Below are positions 18,478 to 26,785 of a stretch of DNA of 64,000 bases, one piece after another. Numbering within the stretch: position 1 is the stretch's first letter; the number at the start of each line of letters is the position of its first letter. A program made the position numbers and the translations under genes. Source of the DNA: Pseudomonadota bacterium (lineage in GTDB: Bacteria; Desulfobacterota; Binatia; Binatales; Binataceae). The stretch covers positions 94,900 to 158,899 of the forward strand of contig JAJPKP010000061.1 in NCBI GenBank assembly GCA_021323675.1. Reading direction: 5' to 3'. The notes beneath the pieces were generated by a model. That model worked only from the letters and a program-made list of their open reading frames with translations, searched no databases and was not told the origin of the DNA.

Positions 18478-19653
18478 ATGAGCCGAAAAATGCGCGTCTT
18501 TCTCGACCATAACGCCGGCACTGCCGTAAGGCCCGAAGCCGCGGCCGCGATTAGCCGGGTGCTGTCTGGCGGCGAAGGCAATCCCTCGTCGGTCCATCGC
18601 GCCGGACAGTGGGCGCGCCGAACGCTCGAAAACGCGCGTGCCCAGGTGGCGGACCTAATCGACGCCGACGCGCGAGAGATCGTGTTTACCAGCGGCGGTA
18701 CCGAATCGAACAACCTGGCGATCGAGGGTGTGCTGCGCCGAGCGGGTTCGCGGCGCAGGGTCGTCACTTCCGCCATCGAGCATTCCTCGATTCTGGCGCC
18801 GCTGATGAATCTCGAAAGCCGCGGTTTCGAGATCGTGCGCATCAGGCCCGATCGCGACGGACGAGTCTCTCCCTGCCACGTGGTCGAAACGATCGACGAA
18901 TCAACCGCTCTAGTCACGCTTGGCCTGGTGAATGCCGAGGTAGGGGTGATTCAAAACCTGGACGGAATAGCCGCTCGCGCGGCCGATGCCGGCGCGGTGT
19001 TCCATCTGGATGCGGCGCAGGCGGCCGGCCGCGTCGCCATCGACGTGGCGGCGTTGGACTGCGATCTGATGACGCTCAGCGGACACAAGATCGGCGCGCC
19101 TGCCGGAATCGGCGCGCTTTACATTCGGGATGATTGCGAAATCGCGCCGATTCTTCTGGGCGGTCCGCAGGAGAGGGGAAGGCGCGCGGGAACGCAGAAT
19201 CTTGTCGGAGCGGCGGCATTTGGCGCCGCAGCGCAAGCGGCGAGAATCGCGATGGCGTCCGAGCGCGAACGGGTTCGCGGCCTTTCGGAGCGGCTGCTTT
19301 CCGGGTTGATGACGCGTATCCCCGGGCTCAGGCTCAACGGCCCGGCCGACGGTCGCCTGGCAAATACCCTGAATCTCACCTTCCCGCGCGTGCTTGGCGA
19401 GAGCATGTTGATCGCTCTTGATCTCGAAGGCGTCGAAGTCTCGATGGGATCGGCGTGCGCCGCGGGCGCGGTCGAGCCGTCGCACGTGTTGATCGCGATG
19501 GGCAGGAGTGCCGCCGAAGCGCGAAGTTCATTGCGGATGAGCCTTGGATGGAACACCACATCCGAAGAAATCGCGGCCGCGATCGATATCATTCCTCGGG
19601 TTTGGCGCCGCGTCGCCGCGGCTGAACCGGCGGAAATTGGCGAGGCGGTTTGA
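18478..19653 (+). CDS. Cysteine desulfurase (NifS/IscS family)
   Basis: A PLP enzyme that removes sulfur from cysteine as a persulfide for tRNA thiolation and Fe-S assembly. Motifs are LDHNAGTAVRPEA, TSGGTESNN, the PLP lysine K204 in SGHKIGAP, and the catalytic cysteine C327 in GSACAAGA. The 391-residue length and the SxxCxxG loop place it in group I (IscS/NifS). No iscU, iscA or hsc genes follow. Instead its stop overlaps the start of mnmA (TGATG), so the most direct partner is probably the tRNA 2-thiouridylase. An ATG at 18490 is an alternative start. Confidence 0.93.
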   Translation: MSRKMRVFLDHNAGTAVRPEAAAAISRVLSGGEGNPSSVHRAGQWARRTLENARAQVADLIDADAREIVFTSGGTESNNLAIEGVLRRAGSRRRVVTSAIEHSSILAPLMNLESRGFEIVRIRPDRDGRVSPCHVVETIDESTALVTLGLVNAEVGVIQNLDGIAARAADAGAVFHLDAAQAAGRVAIDVAALDCDLMTLSGHKIGAPAGIGALYIRDDCEIAPILLGGPQERGRRAGTQNLVGAAAFGAAAQAARIAMASERERVRGLSERLLSGLMTRIPGLRLNGPADGRLANTLNLTFPRVLGESMLIALDLEGVEVSMGSACAAGAVEPSHVLIAMGRSAAEARSSLRMSLGWNTTSEEIAAAIDIIPRVWRRVAAAEPAEIGEAV

Positions 19654-20744
19654 TGGGCGCGCGGGTAATGGTTGCGATGTCGGGAGGCGTCGATAGCTCG
19701 GTCGCCGCGGCGCTGCTTTGCGAATCCGGCTATGAAGTAGTGGGCGTTGCGATGCGCCTGACGCCGGAGGCGGCGCATCTGCCGCGCCGGAGGGCGACCT
19801 GCTGTTCGCACGAGGACTTCGAGGATGCGCGCCGAGTCGCGGAGCGCATGAATTTTCCATTTTATGTCGTCGACTTGCGCGAGGACTTCGCGGCGCGCGT
19901 GATTGGCAATTTTGTTTCCGAATACCTGGCTGGGCGGACCCCGAACCCCTGCGTAATGTGCAACCGGGAGATCAAGTTCGATCGCCTCTGGCAGCGCGCC
20001 AGGGCGATCGGCGCGGACTATGTCGCCACGGGCCACTACGCGCGCATTCTTCGCGGCGCGGACGGGCGCTTTCGCCTGATGCGCGCCGCCGACAACTCGA
20101 AGGATCAGTCCTATTTTCTGTTCTCCCTCAGGCAGGAAGAATTGTCCCGCACGATTTTTCCGCTCGGCGCGATGGCCAAGTCAGAGGTGCGCGCGAGGGC
20201 GCGCGAGCTGGGACTCGCCAACGCCGACAAGCCCGAGAGCCAGGAGATCTGCTTTGTTCCGGATGGAGATTATGCGGGCTTCGTCGAGCGCGCGGCGGGC
20301 CGCGGCGATGTCCGCGGCGGCGCCGTCGTCGATTCCTCCGGCAACACGCTCGCGCGCCACGCCGGTATCCATCACTTCACGATCGGTCAGCGACGCGGAC
20401 TTGGCGTTGCCGCCGGAGAGCCGATGTATGTTCGCCGGATCGACAGCCACAACGGCACAGTCGTTGTGGGACGGCGTGATGAACTCGGTGCGGCCGGGCT
20501 AATCGCACGCGAAGTCAGCCTGGTCGATTGGCAGTGCGAGCGCGGTACGCCGCATCGCGTCGACGTGAAGATTCGCTACCGTCAAACGCCCGTGCCCGCG
20601 GAGTTGTCGATCGGGCCGGATTGCCGGGCGCAAGTGCGATTTCTGGAAGGCCGCCCTGCCGTGACGCCCGGGCAGGCATGCGTGTTCTACCGCGACGACG
20701 AAGTGGTGGGCGGCGGATTTATCGAGCGGGCGCTGGAAGCGTGA
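19653..20744 (+). CDS. mnmA: tRNA-specific 2-thiouridylase MnmA
   Basis: MnmA adds sulfur to U34 of Lys, Glu and Gln tRNAs. The PP-loop MSGGVDSSVAA is at the N-terminus. The catalytic cysteines are C103 in VMCNREIKF and C200 in QEICFVPDG, matching the spacing in E. coli. The GQRRGLGVA and C-terminal beta-barrel segments are present, and the length of 363 residues is normal. The ATG at 19653 overlaps the upstream desulfurase stop, and its own TGA overlaps a GTG at 20741 of the next gene. This gives a sulfur-donor/acceptor pair in one transcript. Confidence 0.96.
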   Translation: MGARVMVAMSGGVDSSVAAALLCESGYEVVGVAMRLTPEAAHLPRRRATCCSHEDFEDARRVAERMNFPFYVVDLREDFAARVIGNFVSEYLAGRTPNPCVMCNREIKFDRLWQRARAIGADYVATGHYARILRGADGRFRLMRAADNSKDQSYFLFSLRQEELSRTIFPLGAMAKSEVRARARELGLANADKPESQEICFVPDGDYAGFVERAAGRGDVRGGAVVDSSGNTLARHAGIHHFTIGQRRGLGVAAGEPMYVRRIDSHNGTVVVGRRDELGAAGLIAREVSLVDWQCERGTPHRVDVKIRYRQTPVPAELSIGPDCRAQVRFLEGRPAVTPGQACVFYRDDEVVGGGFIERALEA

Positions 20745-20749
20745 GAACG

Positions 20750-22084
20750 ATGCGGTTTGCGATTGCCACGCTGGGATGCAAGGTCAATCAGTACGACTCG
20801 GCAATCATCGAGTCGCGCCTTGCCGCCCGGGGAATGGAACGGTGCGATTTCACCGAACCCGCCGACGTTTATGTAATCAACACCTGCACGGTTACCGATC
20901 GCGCCGACTCCGAATCGCTCAAGCTCGCTCGCCGCGCCCGCCGCAGGAATCCGCGTGCGAAGATCGTGATGACCGGATGCTTTGCGCAGGCGAACCCGGA
21001 TGCGCTGGCGGACGCCGAAGCGGTGGATGCCGTCGTGGGGCTGGGCCGTCCCGGGGATCTCGAGCGCGCGGTTGTGGGAGAGGCGCACGAGCGCGTGATG
21101 GTCTCGAATCTGCGCAAGCAGCGCGCCGACATCGAACTTGGCGCGGTCGCACTTTCCGGCCAGACCCGCGCATTTTTGAAGGTCCAGGAAGGATGCGACC
21201 AGTTCTGCAGCTTTTGCATCGTGCCAATCTCGCGCGGTGCTTCGCGGAGCGTCGAGCCGCGCCGCATAATCGAAGCGATCGATCGGCTCGCCGCGCGCGG
21301 CTTCCGAGAGATTACCCTCTCGGGCGTGCACCTGGGCGGCTACGGCGCCGATCTGGACCCCTCGATCAGCCTGGCCGGATTGTTGGAGATGATCGCCGAG
21401 CGATCCCCGATCGGGCGCATCCGGATCAGTTCGCTCGATCCGGAAGAGCTGAGCGACGAGATCATCGATATTATCGCCGGCAGCGGCAAATTTTGTCCGC
21501 ATCTGCATCTGCCGCTCCAGTCGGGAGACGATGAGATTCTTGCCGCGATGCGCCGGCGGTACGATCGCGATTACTACCGGGGGCGTGTGGAGCGGGTGCT
21601 CGCGGCGATGCCGGATGCGGCGATCGGCGCCGACATTATCGCCGGATTTCCCGGCGAATCCGCGCGCCACTTCGAGTCGTCGCTGCGGTTTATCGAATCG
21701 CTTCCGCTGGCCTACCTCCACGTTTTTCCGTATTCGGTGCGGGGGGCGACGACCGCGGCGAAGCTTCCCGGCAAGGTGTCGCATTCGGAAGTACACGGGC
21801 GCGCGGAGGCGCTGCGGCATCTCGGAGAGGAGAAGCGCGTGGAATTCGCCCGGCGCTTTTGCGGCGCCAGACTTAATGTGTTACTTGAAGAACGGTCGGC
21901 GCGCGGGATGCTCTCCGGTTACAGCCGTAACTATCTGCGGGTATTGACGGAAGGCTCCGACGAATTGACAAATCACGAAGTCGAGGTTGATGCATCCCTT
22001 GTCCAAGGCGCTCAATTGGTTGGCAAGATTGTTCGGGTGGAGCGGCACGCGAGCGGCCGAACCGGCGCTCAAAGCTCCGCCTGA
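20750..22084 (+). CDS. mtaB: tRNA methylthiotransferase, MtaB-like (radical SAM)
   Basis: A MiaB-superfamily enzyme that inserts a methylthio group into N6-threonylcarbamoyladenosine at position 37 of ANN-decoding tRNAs. The N-terminal UPF0004 domain (TLGCKVNQYDS, NTCTVTDRAD) supplies one 4Fe-4S cluster. The radical SAM motif C149-x3-C153-x2-C156 supplies the second. A C-terminal TRAM-like region ends the protein. The LGCKVNQYD form is typical of the MtaB/archaeal e-MtaB branch rather than MiaB. The ATG at 20750 was chosen; GTG at 20741, overlapping the mnmA stop, would add three residues. The last 95 bases are shared with the predicted start of rnc. Confidence 0.88.
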   Translation: MRFAIATLGCKVNQYDSAIIESRLAARGMERCDFTEPADVYVINTCTVTDRADSESLKLARRARRRNPRAKIVMTGCFAQANPDALADAEAVDAVVGLGRPGDLERAVVGEAHERVMVSNLRKQRADIELGAVALSGQTRAFLKVQEGCDQFCSFCIVPISRGASRSVEPRRIIEAIDRLAARGFREITLSGVHLGGYGADLDPSISLAGLLEMIAERSPIGRIRISSLDPEELSDEIIDIIAGSGKFCPHLHLPLQSGDDEILAAMRRRYDRDYYRGRVERVLAAMPDAAIGADIIAGFPGESARHFESSLRFIESLPLAYLHVFPYSVRGATTAAKLPGKVSHSEVHGRAEALRHLGEEKRVEFARRFCGARLNVLLEERSARGMLSGYSRNYLRVLTEGSDELTNHEVEVDASLVQGAQLVGKIVRVERHASGRTGAQSSA

Positions 22085-22775
22085 GAGCGCTCGTTCTCGC
22101 CTCGAACGCACCATAGGCTACTCGTTCTCCAGACCCGACCTGCTGCAACTCGCCCTCACTCATCCGAGTGCCGCCGCGATCGGATCGGATGCGCATTACG
22201 AGCGGCTGGAGTTCTTGGGCGACGCAGTCCTGGACCTTGCGATTGCGGACCTGTTGATGCGCCAGTTTCCCAGCGCCAAAGAGGGCACGCTCTCGAAGCT
22301 GCGCGCCTCGATCGTCAACGCGCGCACTCTCGCGCTCAAGGCTCAGGCTCTGGAGATTGGCGAGTTGCTCCGTGTCGGCAAAGGCGAGGAGAAAAGCGGC
22401 GGACGAGAAAAGGTTTCAATTCTCGCCGCGGCTTTCGAGGCATTGATCGGCGCAATCTACACTGACGGCGGGATCGCGCCCGCGCAGCGCGTGGTCGAAT
22501 TCCTCTTTACCGGCGACATCGGCGGTCCTGCCGCGGAGCGCGATTACAAGACCGAGCTGCAGGAGGTGGCGTACCGGCGCTTCAGGACGCAGCCGGTCTA
22601 TGAGCTGGTTTCAGCCGAGGGCCCGGATCACGCCAAACGCTTTACCACGCGGATTCGCATTGCCGGGCGCGAACTCGGCAGCGGCGCGGGCGGCAGCAAG
22701 AAACAAAGCGAGCAGGCGGCCGCGCGCGAAGCGCTCGACCTGCTCGAGCAGGAATTGCGTGACAAGCGCGCCTGA
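21990..22775 (+). CDS. rnc: Ribonuclease III
   Basis: RNase III cleaves double-stranded RNA in rRNA precursor processing. The catalytic domain has ERLEFLGDAVLDLAIAD (signature with metal-binding Glu and Asp), and the second acidic cluster FEALIGAIYTDGG. The C-terminal dsRNA-binding domain (DYKTELQE to the Ala-rich end) contains GSGAGGSKKQSEQAAA. At 261 residues it is about 30 longer than average because of an N-terminal segment overlapping mtaB by 95 nt. No start codon lies between the mtaB stop and the conserved domain, so the overlap is real or a TTG inside it is used. The stop overlaps the Era start by 17 nt. Confidence 0.93.
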   Translation: MHPLSKALNWLARLFGWSGTRAAEPALKAPPESARSRLERTIGYSFSRPDLLQLALTHPSAAAIGSDAHYERLEFLGDAVLDLAIADLLMRQFPSAKEGTLSKLRASIVNARTLALKAQALEIGELLRVGKGEEKSGGREKVSILAAAFEALIGAIYTDGGIAPAQRVVEFLFTGDIGGPAAERDYKTELQEVAYRRFRTQPVYELVSAEGPDHAKRFTTRIRIAGRELGSGAGGSKKQSEQAAAREALDLLEQELRDKRA

Positions 22776-23655
22776 ACATCGCGCCGGATTTGTCGTTCTG
22801 GGCGGACGTTCGAACGTCGGCAAGTCCACGCTCCTCAACCGTATCGTCGGCCACAAGGTTGCGATCGTCACGCCGCGCCCACAAACCACGCGCCGCCGCA
22901 TTCTCGGTATCCGGAATGACTCCGATGCCCAGCTTCTCATCATCGACACTCCCGGCGTCCACGAGTCGGGCCGGGAACTGAATCGGCGGATGGTGGAAGC
23001 GGCCCGCCGGGCGTTCGCCGAAGGCGAGGTCGTGCTGGGAGTGATAGCCGCGGGCGAATCGATCGACCCCGCCGACCGCGAGCTGCTTCGTGAGTTGAGC
23101 GCCTTGAAGGCTCCGATGGTGATAGTGATCAACAAGGTCGATCTCATCCCGCGCCAGCGGGTGTTGCCCATGATCGAAGAACTCCATCGGGAGTTCCCCG
23201 GATGCGAAATCGTGCCGGTCAGCGCGTTCAAGGGCGAGAACGTCGAGGATCTCGTCGCCACCGTAAAGGGGATGCTGCCGGCCGGGCCGAGCCTGATGCC
23301 CGAAGACGAGTACACCGACCAGACCGAACGGATGATCGCCGAAGAGGTGGTGCGGGAGAAGATTTTTCTCGCGATGCGGCAGGAGATTCCGTTTTCCACG
23401 GCGGTTCGGGTCGAAAAGTTCACTGACGAGCCGGAACGCAAGCTCAAGCGGATTGCGATGCTCATCATCGTGGAACGTGATTCGCACAAGGGGATGCTAA
23501 TCGGCGCGGGCGGCAGAACTCTCAAGCAAATCGGCACCGCTGCGCGCCTCGAACTCGAGGAGATTTTCGGGACTCGCGTCTTTCTCGAAATGGTCGTGAA
23601 GGTCGAACCCGGATGGACCCGGGACCCGCGCAAGGTGGCGGAGTACGGGTTGTGA
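22759..23655 (+). CDS. era: GTPase Era
   Basis: Era is an essential GTPase that binds the 3' end of 16S rRNA during 30S assembly. It has 298 residues, the normal size, when started at the GTG at 22759, which overlaps the rnc end by 17 nt and has AGGA five bases upstream. G motifs: GRSNVGKST (G1), the RRRILG switch region with T, DTPGVHE (G3) and NKVD (G4). The KH domain contains GAGGRTLKQIG and ends at EPGWTRD. The G1 motif has Ser where Era usually has Pro. The rnc-era order is conserved in many bacteria. Confidence 0.95.
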   Translation: MTSAPEHRAGFVVLGGRSNVGKSTLLNRIVGHKVAIVTPRPQTTRRRILGIRNDSDAQLLIIDTPGVHESGRELNRRMVEAARRAFAEGEVVLGVIAAGESIDPADRELLRELSALKAPMVIVINKVDLIPRQRVLPMIEELHREFPGCEIVPVSAFKGENVEDLVATVKGMLPAGPSLMPEDEYTDQTERMIAEEVVREKIFLAMRQEIPFSTAVRVEKFTDEPERKLKRIAMLIIVERDSHKGMLIGAGGRTLKQIGTAARLELEEIFGTRVFLEMVVKVEPGWTRDPRKVAEYGL

Positions 23656-25082
23656 GCCGCGCGCGGTACGCATCTTCGCCCGGGCGCGAGGGAAAAGCCG
23701 CGCGCGCCCTTGCCGGCGGTCTGCCCGCCGTGGTTTTCGTAGGGCGCGCCAACGCAGGCAAATCGACCCTGTTCAACCGCATTGCAAAGGGCGCTCGCGC
23801 GATCACCAGCCCGATCCCCGGCACTACCCGCGATCTCAATTTCGGACGCGCCTCGTGGGCCGGGCGCGATTTTGCCGTCATCGACAGCGGCGGGCTCGAG
23901 CTCGGCGGCGAGCCGATGTCGGAGCGTGTGGTCGCGGAGGCGCTTGGCGCCGTCGGCGTCGCCGATGTGGTCGTATTCGTGTTCGACGGACGCCTCGGTC
24001 TCAGCGAATCGGACAAGGAAGCGCTGTCGCTGGTCCGCGAGACCGGATGCCCGCTTATCACTATCGTTAACAAGATCGATTCTCCCGCGCAGGAGGGCAG
24101 GCTTGCCGAGTTCTATGCAACCGGCGCGGAGAATTTGATTGCGGTATCGGCCACCCACGGTCTGGGAGTGGACCTTCTGATGGAAGAGATCGCCGCGCGG
24201 CTGCCGCCGGCCGAGGCCGAGCCGGCCAGGATGCCCGACCTCAAGCTCGCTCTCATCGGGCGTCCCAATGTTGGCAAGTCATCGCTGCTCAATCGGCTCT
24301 CCGGATTCGAGCGCGCGATTGTTTCTCCAACCCCCGGCACGACGCGGGACCCGGTCGATGTGCGCCTCAGTGCGGGCGGCCACGAGGTGCTCCTGATCGA
24401 TACCGCGGGAATTCGGCGTCCGACTCGCGTGGAAGGCGAACTCGAGCGCCATTCGGTGGGCCGCGCGATCGAGACGATCCGCCGCGCCGACGTCGTTTTG
24501 CTGGTGATCGATGCGACCGAAGGCATCACCGATCAGGATGCGCGGCTGGCGCGGCTGGTCGATAGCAGCGATCGCGCGATGGTGATCGTGTGCAACAAGT
24601 GGGATGCGGCAGCCAAACAGGAGCGCAAAATTCCCGCCTTCGTTCGCGACGCGCAGGAGCGGTTCCCGTTTCTCTCGTATGCCACGATGGTCTTCACTTC
24701 CGCGCTGACCGGAGACGGTATCGGCGCCATCATTCCGGCGGCGGTCAAGGCAGGCGATTCGTGGCGCGCCACGTTCCAGACCTCGATGCTCAATCGGGTC
24801 CTTGCCCAGGCACTCGAAGCGATGGATCCGCCGCTGGTGGGGGGCCGCCGGCTGAACCTGATGTACGTGACGCAGACGGCCAGTAGCCCGCCGCGCCTTC
24901 GTTTCTTCTCTAACCTGGAACGCGACATCCCCGCGCACTATGTCCGCTTCCTGGAAAGCCGCTATCGAAGCGCCCTGAAGCTGGTCGGCACCCCGCTGCG
25001 GCTGGAGTTTCGAAGGACTGGGCGGACGTTTGTCGGCCCCAAGGGCGCGGTCAAACCTTCCAAAACCGCGCGCCACCGCTGA
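23652..25082 (+). CDS. der: Tandem-domain GTPase Der (EngA)
   Basis: Der acts in 50S subunit maturation. Two G domains are visible: the first with GRANAGKST, DSGGLE and NKID, the second with GRPNVGKSS, DTAGIR and NKWD. A C-terminal KH-like domain ends in the usual basic tail. The length is 476 residues. The GTG start at 23652 overlaps the Era stop in a GTGA. There is a short, poorly conserved N-terminal leader of about 25 residues before the first G1, longer than in most Der proteins. The first G1 (ANA instead of PNV) is unusual but keeps the GxxxxGKS/T consensus. Confidence 0.95.
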   Translation: MSRARYASSPGREGKAARALAGGLPAVVFVGRANAGKSTLFNRIAKGARAITSPIPGTTRDLNFGRASWAGRDFAVIDSGGLELGGEPMSERVVAEALGAVGVADVVVFVFDGRLGLSESDKEALSLVRETGCPLITIVNKIDSPAQEGRLAEFYATGAENLIAVSATHGLGVDLLMEEIAARLPPAEAEPARMPDLKLALIGRPNVGKSSLLNRLSGFERAIVSPTPGTTRDPVDVRLSAGGHEVLLIDTAGIRRPTRVEGELERHSVGRAIETIRRADVVLLVIDATEGITDQDARLARLVDSSDRAMVIVCNKWDAAAKQERKIPAFVRDAQERFPFLSYATMVFTSALTGDGIGAIIPAAVKAGDSWRATFQTSMLNRVLAQALEAMDPPLVGGRRLNLMYVTQTASSPPRLRFFSNLERDIPAHYVRFLESRYRSALKLVGTPLRLEFRRTGRTFVGPKGAVKPSKTARHR

Positions 25083-25202
25083 TTGGGCGTCCGGCAGACG
25101 CGGCGTGATGCGTTTGTCGGAGATGAACGCCGCGGATAATCGCGTCGTGGAGATGGGTCCCGTATGCGCCACGCTTTTGTGGAAACCCGCCGGGTGCTCT
25201 AC

Positions 25203-25242
25203 TTCGTACGCGCTTGGCGGTCCGGTATATTAAATCGCCAAG
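25203..25242 (+). promoter_or_regulatory. Candidate guaA promoter overlapped by an inverted repeat
   Basis: A TATATT hexamer (25226-25231) has a weak -35-like TTCGTA 17 bases upstream (25203-25208). Perfect 7-bp arms CTTGGCG (25213-25219) and CGCCAAG (25236-25242) flank the -10 hexamer with a 16-base spacer. It could be an operator for a purine-responsive repressor, or an RNA hairpin in the leader. Confidence 0.4.
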
Positions 25243-25252
25243 GCACTCACAC

Positions 25253-26782
25253 GTGATTCTGATTCTCGACTTTGGAAGCCAGTACACGCAGCTGATCGCC
25301 AGGCGCGTGCGCGAGGCCAACGTATACTGCGAAATTCATCCGTTCGATTTCGCGGTGGAGAAAATCCGCGCGATGAATCCGCGCGGAATCATCCTGTCCG
25401 GTGGTCCCGCAAGCCTTTACGAGGAAAACGCTCCCGATATCGATGACGAGGTGCTGAGGCTCGGATGCCCCGTGCTGGGGATCTGTTACGGCCTGTACGT
25501 GATAGCGCAGCATCTCGGCGCCAGGAGCGTCGGTTCCCGCGCGCGCGAGTACGGACCCGCAACCCTGGTTATCGACGATCAGGACGCCCTTTTCGAAGGA
25601 CTGTCCGGCCGCGAGCATCGGGTTTGGATGAGCCATGGCGACCGGGTCGAGTCGATTCCCGATTCGCTTCATCCCATCGCCCACACCGACAACTCTCCCT
25701 ATGCCGCATTTTGCACGCGCGACGGCAGGATGCGCGGAATCCAGTTCCATCCGGAGGTTGTGCATACGCCGTGCGGCACGCAGGTGCTGCGCAACTTCGT
25801 GCTGAAAATTTGCGGCGAGCCGGGCGAGTGGACGATGGCGAATTTCGTCCATACCAAGACCGGCGAGATCCGCGCGCGGGTGGGCGAGGGCGATCGGGTC
25901 CTGATGGCGTTGTCTGGCGGCGTTGATTCCGCCGTCGCCGCCGCGCTCATCTATCGCGCCATCGGCGATCGCCTGAAATGCGTGTTCGTTGACACCGGAC
26001 TCTTGCGCGCGGGCGAGCGCGAGCGGATGGAGCGAGTGTTCGCGCGCAAGCTTGGAATCGACCTCACGGTGACGGATGCGTCCGATTTGTTCCTGCGGCG
26101 GCTTGCCGGCGTGCTCGATCCTGAAGAGAAGCGCAAGATCATCGGCCGCACGTTTATCGACGTATTCGAGTCCGAAGAGGTCGTGCGCGGCGCGCGTTAC
26201 CTGGGGCAGGGGACTCTGTATCCGGACGTGATCGAGTCGGTCTCGTTCAAGGGGCCGTCCGCTGTCATCAAGAGCCATCACAATGTCGGCGGGCTCCCGG
26301 AACGGATGAAGCTCGAGCTAATCGAGCCGCTGAGGCTGCTGTTCAAGGACGAAGTTCGCGCGCTTGGCCGCGAACTCGGACTGCCCTCCGAGATTGTCGA
26401 CCGGGAGCCCTTTCCGGGGCCGGGACTGGCGGTGCGGATCGTCGGCGAGGTCACACGCGCCCGGCTCGAGCTGCTGCGGCGCGCCGATGCGATCGTCGTG
26501 GAGGAGTTCGCGCGCGACGGCTTCGGCGCGAAACTCTGGCAGGCGTTCGCGGTGCTTCTTCCGCTCAAGACCGTTGGCGTGATGGGCGACGGCCGCAGCT
26601 ACGAAAGCGTGATCGCGATTCGCGCGGTCGAGTCTCAGGACGGCATGACCGCCGACTGGGCGCGCCTGCCCGCGGACTTCCTGGCCCGCCTGTCGTCACG
26701 AATCACCAACGAAACCAAAGGCGTCAATCGCGTCGTTTACGACATCACGTCCAAGCCGCCTGCCACCATCGAATGGGAGTAA
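25253..26782 (+). CDS. guaA: GMP synthase (glutamine-hydrolysing)
   Basis: GuaA converts XMP to GMP using glutamine and ATP. The class I amidotransferase domain has ILDFGSQYTQLIARR at its start, the nucleophile C78 in GICYG, and the HPE triad element QFHPEVVHT. The ATP pyrophosphatase domain shows LSGGVDSAVAAALI, and the dimerisation domain has PFPGPGLAVR and ends GVNRVVYDITSKPPATIEWE. It has 509 residues. The GTG at 25253 was chosen because it places the conserved ILDFGSQ at the usual position and has AAGG nine bases upstream. It lies four bases before gltX. Confidence 0.97.
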   Translation: MILILDFGSQYTQLIARRVREANVYCEIHPFDFAVEKIRAMNPRGIILSGGPASLYEENAPDIDDEVLRLGCPVLGICYGLYVIAQHLGARSVGSRAREYGPATLVIDDQDALFEGLSGREHRVWMSHGDRVESIPDSLHPIAHTDNSPYAAFCTRDGRMRGIQFHPEVVHTPCGTQVLRNFVLKICGEPGEWTMANFVHTKTGEIRARVGEGDRVLMALSGGVDSAVAAALIYRAIGDRLKCVFVDTGLLRAGERERMERVFARKLGIDLTVTDASDLFLRRLAGVLDPEEKRKIIGRTFIDVFESEEVVRGARYLGQGTLYPDVIESVSFKGPSAVIKSHHNVGGLPERMKLELIEPLRLLFKDEVRALGRELGLPSEIVDREPFPGPGLAVRIVGEVTRARLELLRRADAIVVEEFARDGFGAKLWQAFAVLLPLKTVGVMGDGRSYESVIAIRAVESQDGMTADWARLPADFLARLSSRITNETKGVNRVVYDITSKPPATIEWE

Positions 26783-26785
26783 TCA

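Noticed and set aside
22611..24158. 515-codon open frame on the minus strand opposite era and der
   Set aside because: Antisense shadow of two secure GTPases with low-complexity Arg/Ser composition.
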